From the NCBI GenBank assembly GCA_001781275.1, contig MFLH01000003.1, positions 375-6,399 of the forward strand: a DNA stretch of 6,025 nt, read 5' to 3'. Position 1 is the stretch's first letter; each line of letters opens with the position of its first letter. Source of the DNA: Candidatus Kaiserbacteria bacterium RIFCSPHIGHO2_02_FULL_54_11b. GTDB lineage: Bacteria; Patescibacteriota; Minisyncoccia; Phycocordibacterales; UBA2100. This document shows, piece after piece, positions 1 to 6,025 of this stretch. Both the position numbers and the translations under genes were made by a program. A model generated the notes under the pieces. That model was not told the origin of the DNA and did no database searches. It saw only the letters and a program-made list of their open reading frames with translations.

Positions 1-472
1 CAGAACCGCCCGAGGTGCCGCCGGGGACGCGCGAGATATCGTGGGGATTTTTGGTCGGGCCATATGCGGAATTCTCTGTAGAGCTTCCAAGCGCGAATTC
101 ATCCATGTTGGTGCGACCCAAGAATACTGCGCCCTGTGCTCTGAGTTTGGAGATGACGGTCGCATCATACGAGGCGACATAATTTTCTAGCATTTTTGAT
201 GCGGCGCTAGCGACACGTCCCTCTATTAAAATATTGTCTTTGACCGCGATAGGAATGCCCGTGAGCGGCTGCGATTTCCCCGCCGCGATCATCGCATCGG
301 CCGCTTTAGCTTCTTCGCGTGCCGAATCCGCCCATACTTCGAGGTACGCGTGTATCTCGCCGTCTTTTTTTGCGATTGCATCGAGATACGCCTCCGTAAG
401 CTCAAGCGCGGAATACTCCTTGGCATCGAGCGCGCGACGGGCTTCGGCGATGGTGAGCGTGGAAAGGTCCAT
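1..472 (-). CDS. gatA: Glutamyl/aspartyl-tRNA amidotransferase subunit A, 5' part (runs off window)
   Basis: GatA is the amidase subunit of GatCAB. It hydrolyses glutamine and passes the ammonia to GatB, which converts Glu-tRNA(Gln) or Asp-tRNA(Asn) to the amidated form in the cytoplasm. The 157 visible residues start [20 protein letters not shown] and show the amidase-signature fold. [11 protein letters not shown] carries the catalytic Lys at residue 78. AASKMLENY and [29 protein letters not shown] follow the family closely. PGGTSGGS at 150-157 carries the cis-Ser at 154. The nucleophilic Ser, about 24 residues further on in known GatA proteins, lies beyond the window. The ATG at 472-470 comes one base after the gatC stop, so the two are surely cotranscribed and probably coupled. 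No Shine-Dalgarno site precedes it. About 330 C-terminal residues are missing, judged from the usual family length of about 480-490. Confidence 0.97.
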   Translation of the reverse strand, partial: MDLSTLTIAEARRALDAKEYSALELTEAYLDAIAKKDGEIHAYLEVWADSAREEAKAADAMIAAGKSQPLTGIPIAVKDNILIEGRVASAASKMLENYVASYDATVISKLRAQGAVFLGRTNMDEFALGSSTENSAYGPTKNPHDISRVPGGTSGGS

Positions 473-473
473 G

Positions 474-761
474 TTATTTTTTCTTGCGCGAAATGACCTG
501 CTTCACCGCAATGCGGTCCCCTTCCCGCGCAGGCGCGGCATCTAGAAGTGCCTTGGTATGCTTGCCGCTTTCAATAGGATTCTCGTCCGCGCGCATGATA
601 TTGCGATGCTCAGGCGACTTTGCCTCTTTCCCCGCATCAGCTTTTTGTATCGTCTCGACAAAATGCAAAATCTCCGGAATTTCCTTTTCCAGCTTCGCCA
701 ACTCATCTCCTGAAATCTCCAACCGCGCCAATCTAGCGAGCGCAGCAATATCTACAGTCAT
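474..761 (-). CDS. gatC: Glutamyl/aspartyl-tRNA amidotransferase subunit C
   Basis: GatC is the small subunit that wraps around GatA and GatB and stabilises the transamidosome. The protein is 95 residues, the usual family length. It opens [17 protein letters not shown], matching the family pattern of a short helix with ARLARLE, followed by [24 protein letters not shown]. The C-terminal part contains the expected NIMRADE segment and ends in a basic KKK. I chose the ATG at 761. The frame can extend to a TTG at 776, but that adds five residues (TTG-Tyr-His-Ser-Ala) not typical of GatC. The gene sits 45 bases after the asparaginase-family gene and one base before gatA. There is no purine-rich ribosome site. 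A TATCAT hexamer lies six bases before the ATG, which could mean a leaderless transcript. Confidence 0.95.
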   Translation of the reverse strand: MTVDIAALARLARLEISGDELAKLEKEIPEILHFVETIQKADAGKEAKSPEHRNIMRADENPIESGKHTKALLDAAPAREGDRIAVKQVISRKKK

Positions 762-767
762 GGCGGA

Positions 768-773
768 ATGATA
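768..773 (-). promoter_or_regulatory. Possible -10 hexamer before gatC
   Basis: On the minus strand this reads TATCAT, one mismatch from TATAAT, with TG directly before it. It lies six bases upstream of the gatC ATG, so transcription would begin at or next to the start codon. No convincing -35 hexamer is visible. It is listed because similar hexamers precede the other two genes in the window that are not overlap-coupled. Confidence 0.25.
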
Positions 774-806
774 CAAGAAAAGCTGGTTTCCCGCGAGGCG
801 GTGAGT

Positions 807-2114
807 TTAGGCTAGTTCTCTCGACTGCGCATATTTTGTAAATAGTTCTTGAGTTTGGGCTTGATTGAAATTCTCGAGCAAAGCACGTGCCATCAATGCA
901 TTTGCAACGGAAGAGTTAAGCTTGTGACCGTAAATTATTATCCTCTTTGTTCCGCCTAATTCTTCTGGATTGCGATTGGCCCCAAAAAGTGAGGCGGCAT
1001 ATTCTTCGTTAGTGGCACTTATCAAAGTCCGACTTATACCCACAATTGGCTTCCCTTTGAGGGCCTCTTTAATACACGCATTCCTAATGCCGTTACCTGT
1101 ATTTCCTAAACTATGCGCTGCGATCACAACGGCCCTATTCTTAGAATCGCGAATACCGGGTATCACGATTCTTGGAATCGAGTCTTTCTTTCCAAGATCA
1201 GGGTTGTAGATACTCTCTAAGGTATCGTAAAGATTCTCGACTGTTATTTTGTGTACGATGTGTGATTCGGATGGTGACTTGCGAGCTTCCCAACGCGCTG
1301 GTCCATATTCCTTTGAGACAGAAGCTATAGGAATATTGTGTTGATGTGGTGAATGGAAGGTGGATTGTTGCTCGATGAGTCGACTTTCTGTCGGATCGAC
1401 CTTTATAACATCCGAACCTTTGTACAAATTACCTTGGAATACCCAATAGGCGCCTGGGGGTAAATCCCGATTTGCTAGTCGTGCCGCGTCTAGAAAGTTT
1501 TGTGGTGCATCTGATCCGGCTTCTACGTGCGACCGATTCGCGCCAGCAAGAATTAGCGGCGGTAATTCCGTGTCGAACGTAAAAGCGTCGTACAGCTGCA
1601 AAAGTGCCATATCTGCAGTATCTGTGCCCTGTCCACCTAAAAGTGGTTTATGCGGCTCTTGTATTGCACGCTTAATCAGTGTAGTAATAAGAGGAGCCGT
1701 AATCTGACTTTCAAGGTGGGAGCTATCGCCACTGAACAAGGGAATAAAGGGTCCCCGAACAAAATCCTTTACTTGCTCATTTAATAAATCATCTGTATGA
1801 GCCCAAGAAGAAAGATGTTCCCCAACATCACTTATTGCGGGTTCGGTGCGCTGGAACTGCGAGTATAGCTGTATGGCTAGTTTTCTATCAGCCGCAATTA
1901 GCTCTTGTGGATTATCACTAAAATAGCCCACCTTGGTCTGCATTTCTTTTAAGGCGTCATCGTCGAGATTTCCAGTCCCAATCTTCTGTCCATCCCGAAA
2001 AATCATGTCCCAAGTACCACCGAGCTTGAAAAAATTTACTTCCGTCGGTTTTATCTTTTCATTCGATTCGGGACGGTTCGGACCCCCCCCTAGATTTCCA
2101 ATGCCTTCAACCAT
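807..2114 (-). CDS. Divergent L-asparaginase/glutaminase-family protein
   Basis: This 435-residue protein resembles the type I/II (Thr-nucleophile) asparaginase/glutaminase family, which hydrolyses the side-chain amide of Asn or Gln. Motifs appear in family order. FFKLGGTWDM (28-37) matches the TGGTIA motif, with Thr34 as nucleophile. LSSWAHTDDL (101-110) matches the Ser-bearing DSS..TPE segment. GQGTDTADMALLQLYDAF (161-178) matches HGTDTM, with Thr164 and Asp165. PPLILAGANRS and SDAPQNFLDA (185-210) match the TGA.R and SDG..NL motifs. GAYWVFQGNLYKGSDVIKVD (221-240) places Lys238, 73 residues after Asp165; the E. coli AnsB spacing is 72. The C-terminal part holds a GNTGNGI loop and ISRTLISATNEEY. 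It is about 100 residues longer than usual, with extra sequence between the Thr34 and Thr164 motifs. The loop Tyr expected before T-G appears to be Ile45. It lacks the extra N-terminal domain of archaeal GatD. There is no signal peptide, so it is probably cytoplasmic. The ATG at 2114 follows ligA by 12 bases. Its DNA is lower in GC than ligA. The family call is firm; substrate and activity are unknown. Confidence 0.85.
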   Translation of the reverse strand: MVEGIGNLGGGPNRPESNEKIKPTEVNFFKLGGTWDMIFRDGQKIGTGNLDDDALKEMQTKVGYFSDNPQELIAADRKLAIQLYSQFQRTEPAISDVGEHLSSWAHTDDLLNEQVKDFVRGPFIPLFSGDSSHLESQITAPLITTLIKRAIQEPHKPLLGGQGTDTADMALLQLYDAFTFDTELPPLILAGANRSHVEAGSDAPQNFLDAARLANRDLPPGAYWVFQGNLYKGSDVIKVDPTESRLIEQQSTFHSPHQHNIPIASVSKEYGPARWEARKSPSESHIVHKITVENLYDTLESIYNPDLGKKDSIPRIVIPGIRDSKNRAVVIAAHSLGNTGNGIRNACIKEALKGKPIVGISRTLISATNEEYAASLFGANRNPEELGGTKRIIIYGHKLNSSVANALMARALLENFNQAQTQELFTKYAQSRELA

Positions 2115-2120
2115 GTCGAG

Positions 2121-2126
2121 ATAGTA
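2121..2126 (-). promoter_or_regulatory. Possible extended -10 element before the asparaginase-family gene
   Basis: The minus strand reads TGATACTAT, that is TG, one base, then TACTAT. It fills the 12-base gap after the ligA stop and ends six bases before the ATG at 2114. TACTAT matches TATAAT at four of six positions, plus the TG extension. No -35 is evident. It would give an essentially leaderless message. This is weak on its own. Confidence 0.22.
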
Positions 2127-4156
<2,030 letters not shown>

Positions 4157-4162
4157 ACAAGG

Positions 4163-4699
4163 TCAGTACCGCAACTCCACCGACCTCTGCAGCGCCCGCG
4201 TACTCGAGAGAATTGAGGCACAGCTGGTGCTATAGCCGTCGGCGTGAATGATGGTCCTTATAGGAGCAGTCGGACTAGACTGACAATCACCGTCCTCGAA
4301 CGTCCCCTGACACTTTGTGACAGACACCTGCGCACAGAGCTCGCCCGAGACCTCGGTACTGAAAAGACCGATCTGCTCCGACGTCATGACATACGGGTAC
4401 GAACTCCCGACTTGATTCACAAAATTTAGAGCAACGGCGTCGCATTTGGGTGTGATAGAAGTCGGGGTGGTCGAAGCAAAATACTCGAACCGGAAATCCC
4501 AGTACAGCGCGCATTCCGCGATCGTGTCGGCTGCATAGAAGGCAAACTGCGAATCCCTCCCCAAAGCGGAGAGTGTGACTTGTTTTTGCGCGATGCTAAA
4601 GATCGCAGCGCCGACTGCAAGCACGACAGAAGAAACGAGTGCGGCAAGAAGCAGCGTAAATCCCCTTTGGGTGTTTTTGCGGAAGTTCTTCATAGTCAT
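4163..4699 (-). CDS. PilX-like minor type IV prepilin protein
   Basis: Minor pilins of this kind are cleaved by prepilin peptidase and sit at or near the pilus tip, helping assembly, adhesion or DNA uptake. The product is 178 residues: a short basic leader (MTMKNFRKNTQRG), cleavage G13^F14, one hydrophobic helix at about 14-37 (FTLLLAALVSSVVLAVGAA), then a polar stretch and AFYAADTIAECALYWD (53-68), a pattern typical of PilX N-terminal domains. Six cysteines follow or flank it (63, 86, 122, 130, 139, 160), so disulfides are possible. The end RTIIHADGYSTSC...RALQRSVELRY is typical of the group. Position 5 of the mature protein is Leu instead of the usual Glu. The start at 4699 overlaps the preceding stop as ATGA, which decides it over an extension of the frame to 4783. 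An ATG at 4693 is also possible. It is the last gene of the pilin cluster. Confidence 0.85.
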   Translation of the reverse strand: MTMKNFRKNTQRGFTLLLAALVSSVVLAVGAAIFSIAQKQVTLSALGRDSQFAFYAADTIAECALYWDFRFEYFASTTPTSITPKCDAVALNFVNQVGSSYPYVMTSEQIGLFSTEVSGELCAQVSVTKCQGTFEDGDCQSSPTAPIRTIIHADGYSTSCASILSSTRALQRSVELRY

Positions 4700-5544
4700 A
4701 GTTGGCTCGAGCCGTCGTTGACCCACCGATACATATTCTCCGAAATGGTGAAGGTGCGTCTTTGGACAGCGCCCGTCTGCCACGAGACCGTAACCGTCAC
4801 GCGAAATTCATCTTCCCCCACTGGGTACACGTGCACTACCCGCGTAAAATTCGTGTCCCTCCAAGAAGAATCGGGGTCATATCCATACAACACGCCATTG
4901 GTTTGAAGCGCCGGACATGGTGCGGAAGTGGGACAAGGGACGATCACACCTTCTTCGGAGTAATCACTCTTCCGTACATCGATCACGAAAGGTTTATCCT
5001 GACCGCTACTGCTTATGGGAATGATCGTGGGGTCAAAAATATCAATTAAGGAACCGTCTGAACTCTGCGCAATCCTCAGGACCTGCGCATCGCGGAGAGA
5101 GCGTACCGCCTCGATCGCTTCCTGCGCGAGATAAAAGGCGGTAATCTGGTCGCGCGCGTAGTAAGCCGACCCGAGGCTCCTCGATGCAAGCGTCATCGGA
5201 GCCACGACCGCAATGGTAAGAAGCGACACCGCGACCAGGGTCTCGATGAGAGTGAACCCCTTACCACTTTTGCTAGCGACCACGAAACCAATTCTTTTTT
5301 TCAACTCCCTCATAGGATTGCCGTTGTTTTTGAGATGAAGCTCTCGTGCCCTTGCAAAAGATTCATTAGAAAACGCCTCGTAATATAAAAGTTTCCAGGG
5401 GGTATATCGCTTCGTAGAAATAACACTGCCCTGATTATGTTCGACCAAGCGTTTTCTAAGATTATGCGTAAAGCCGATATAAAGTTCGTGCGAAAACCGC
5501 ATGCTGTTGAGTACATATACATAGCAAAAGTGGTAAGGGGTCAT
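4696..5544 (-). CDS. GIY-YIG nuclease domain fused in frame to a PilV-like type IV prepilin
   Basis: One 282-residue frame contains two unrelated parts. Residues 1-86 form a full small GIY-YIG domain of the YhbQ/UvrC-N type: HFCYVYVLNS with Tyr10, LYIG (21-24), NLRKRLVEHNQG with Arg32, WKLLYYEAF, then ARARELHLK with the likely metal-binding Glu68, and a basic end MRELKKRIG. From residue 92, SKSGKG^FTLIETLVAVSLLTIAVV is a class III prepilin signal: cleavage after Gly96, Phe97 first, Glu101 at mature position 5. A helix follows, then ARDQITAFYLAQEAIEAVRSLRD, as in PilV-like minor pilins, and a beta-rich tail. If made as one chain, the nuclease would be a very long leader removed by prepilin peptidase. 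Internal starts before the pilin are possible: ATG at codon 78 or GTG at codon 88. An AGGGAG lies at 5305-5310. The ATG at 5544 overlaps the upstream stop as ATGA. The nuclease part is about 42% GC in sampled lines, against about 60% in the pilin part. Confidence 0.85.
   Translation of the reverse strand: MTPYHFCYVYVLNSMRFSHELYIGFTHNLRKRLVEHNQGSVISTKRYTPWKLLYYEAFSNESFARARELHLKNNGNPMRELKKRIGFVVASKSGKGFTLIETLVAVSLLTIAVVAPMTLASRSLGSAYYARDQITAFYLAQEAIEAVRSLRDAQVLRIAQSSDGSLIDIFDPTIIPISSSGQDKPFVIDVRKSDYSEEGVIVPCPTSAPCPALQTNGVLYGYDPDSSWRDTNFTRVVHVYPVGEDEFRVTVTVSWQTGAVQRRTFTISENMYRWVNDGSSQL
5256..5275 (-). repeat. Inverted repeat arm, pilin side (20 bp)
   Basis: The minus strand reads TAGCAAAAGTGGTAAGGGGT. 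This is the exact reverse complement of the minus-strand sequence at 5522-5541; the match stops at the next base on both sides. It encodes the SKSGKG leader directly before the prepilin Phe. In RNA the two arms could form a 20-bp stem around a 246-base loop. Confidence 0.93.
5522..5541 (+). repeat. Inverted repeat arm, start-codon side (20 bp)
   Basis: The plus strand reads TAGCAAAAGTGGTAAGGGGT, identical to the minus strand at 5256-5275. In the minus-strand gene it encodes Thr-Pro-Tyr-His-Phe-Cys-Tyr just after the initiating Met, so it is coding in the opposite sense to its partner arm. A stem with the other arm would cover the region directly after the start codon. Confidence 0.93.
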
Positions 5545-6025
5545 AGATCAAGTACTCGTTGGACCGCAGTTGCTTGGATGTGGAATGTGGTGCGCGCGGT
5601 CGTGCCCTCAGCCCCTGCGCTCCCTTTGATGACGATGACAACCTTCGGCTGCGTTGTATCGCCCGAGTCAGTGCCCACGACAAAGAAACGCATCTCCTCG
5701 ATAGATACCTCCGGCGCGGTGATGGCGTCGTACGCGACCGGATTGCTCGTTGAACGCTCTAATCGGGTACCGTTGAAGCGGTAGAACCAGCGCGGCTCCT
5801 GCGGGTCGTTAGGTTTGAATGAAAGAGCAGTTCCTCCGTTCGGGCAATCGGTGCCAGAATCACATTGGTAGTCGCTCCCTGTGCGCACAGAGCGCACCAT
5901 GCCGTCGAGCGCGATGTTGAGGTTGTTCATTACTGATTGCAGCGCCTGCGCCTTGCGATTGGCGTGTATGAGAGAGAGAAGTGCCCCGACGCAAACGAGC
6001 ATCACGACCGCGAAAAGCCCGACAG
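5541..6025 (-). CDS. PilW/PulJ-like minor type IV prepilin, 3' part (start beyond window)
   Basis: The frame is open to the window edge. Its first visible residues, VGLFAVVMLVCVGALLSLI, are the rest of a prepilin transmembrane helix. The normal GFTLxELLVA start must therefore lie just past 6025, and the GTG at 6005 is not the true start. After the helix come HANRKAQALQSVMNNLNIALDGMVRSVRTGSDY, the amphipathic region typical of PilW/PulJ-like minor pilins, and a CDSGTDC pair that may form a disulfide. A beta-rich C-terminal domain follows (WFYRFNGTRLERST, VVIVIKGSAGA, TTFHIQATAVQRVLDL). 160 residues are visible. The protein would be a membrane-anchored minor pilin, cleaved by prepilin peptidase and assembled with the two pilin-like products encoded next. 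Its TGA stop overlaps the next start as ATGA. It has the high GC content of the pilin cluster. Confidence 0.85.
   Translation of the reverse strand, partial: VGLFAVVMLVCVGALLSLIHANRKAQALQSVMNNLNIALDGMVRSVRTGSDYQCDSGTDCPNGGTALSFKPNDPQEPRWFYRFNGTRLERSTSNPVAYDAITAPEVSIEEMRFFVVGTDSGDTTQPKVVIVIKGSAGAEGTTARTTFHIQATAVQRVLDL

Larger units (their letters stand above)
5256..5541 (-). mobile_element. Putative minimal GIY-YIG insertion bounded by inverted repeats
   Basis: The 286 bases hold only the GIY-YIG coding segment and a perfect 20-bp inverted repeat at their ends. The left edge (5541) is the base directly after the start ATG of the fused gene. The right edge (5256) is the first base of the Phe codon at the prepilin cleavage site. 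The interior is distinctly AT-richer than the flanking pilin sequence. Small GIY-YIG proteins are common and apparently mobile in this bacterial group, by my general knowledge. There is no transposase and no target-site duplication that I can define, so the mobile-element label is inference. An alternative is a gene fusion with a repeat created by a template switch. Confidence 0.45.

Noticed and set aside
484..771. Plus-strand frame antisense to gatC
   Set aside because: It mirrors the whole gatC gene, and the gatC protein is clearly conserved.
762..776. TTG start for gatC
   Set aside because: It adds five residues outside the family pattern; the ATG at 761 gives a canonical N-terminus.
762..806. 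Terminator or small RNA between the asparaginase-family gene and gatC
   Set aside because: Only 45 bases, with no stem followed by a T-run on the minus strand.
807..2114. Calling this gene gatD
   Set aside because: It lacks the N-terminal domain of archaeal GatD, and no gatE is seen. gatC and gatA are present, so GatCAB would already do the job.
4700..4783. Extension of the PilX-like gene start to 4783
   Set aside because: The extra 28 residues overlap the preceding prepilin coding sequence and would put a long non-hydrophobic stretch before the leader; the ATGA overlap start at 4699 gives a normal 13-residue leader.

Overview
The window reads as a dense, single-strand stretch of a Candidate Phyla Radiation (Patescibacteria, Parcubacteria-like) chromosome. 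This is inferred from the family variants seen: a PilX-like pilin, a LigA that begins [15 protein letters not shown] and has an incomplete zinc finger, and a small GIY-YIG protein. Other signs are the short intergenic gaps and the lack of clear Shine-Dalgarno sites. TGA is used as a stop (ligA and two pilin genes), so the code is the standard bacterial one. Every supported gene lies on the minus strand; in transcription order the window runs from 6025 down to 1.

Region 1 (6025-4163) is a minor-pilin cluster of three type IV prepilin-like genes: a PilW/PulJ-like gene cut by the window edge, a PilV-like prepilin, and a PilX-like protein. Successive genes share ATGA stop/start overlaps, so they are probably translationally coupled. 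The middle gene is unusual. Its reading frame begins with a complete GIY-YIG endonuclease domain of about 86 residues and runs without a stop into the prepilin cleavage site (GKG^FTLIE). The GIY-YIG segment is flanked by a perfect 20-bp inverted repeat (5256-5275 and 5522-5541). It is clearly AT-richer than the pilin sequence around it. The outer edges of the repeat fall just after the start ATG and at the first base of the Phe codon at the prepilin cleavage site. This looks like a very small nuclease-bearing insertion placed in frame at the head of a pilin gene, and it is the main candidate for something undescribed here.

Region 2 (4142-2127) is ligA, an NAD-dependent DNA ligase with all main domains but only two of the four zinc-finger cysteines.

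Region 3 (2114-807) is a divergent, oversized asparaginase/glutaminase-family protein that keeps the Thr, Ser, Thr-Asp and Lys active-site motifs but seems to lack the flexible-loop Tyr. Its base composition is lower in GC than that of ligA.

Region 4 (761-1) is gatC followed, one base later, by the first third of gatA. Both are subunits of the GatCAB amidotransferase, which makes Gln-tRNA(Gln) and/or Asn-tRNA(Asn). The asparaginase-family gene directly upstream shares amide chemistry with GatCAB, but a functional link is only a hypothesis.

No tRNA, rRNA, CRISPR array or convincing terminator was seen. No gene-free stretch exceeds 45 bases.
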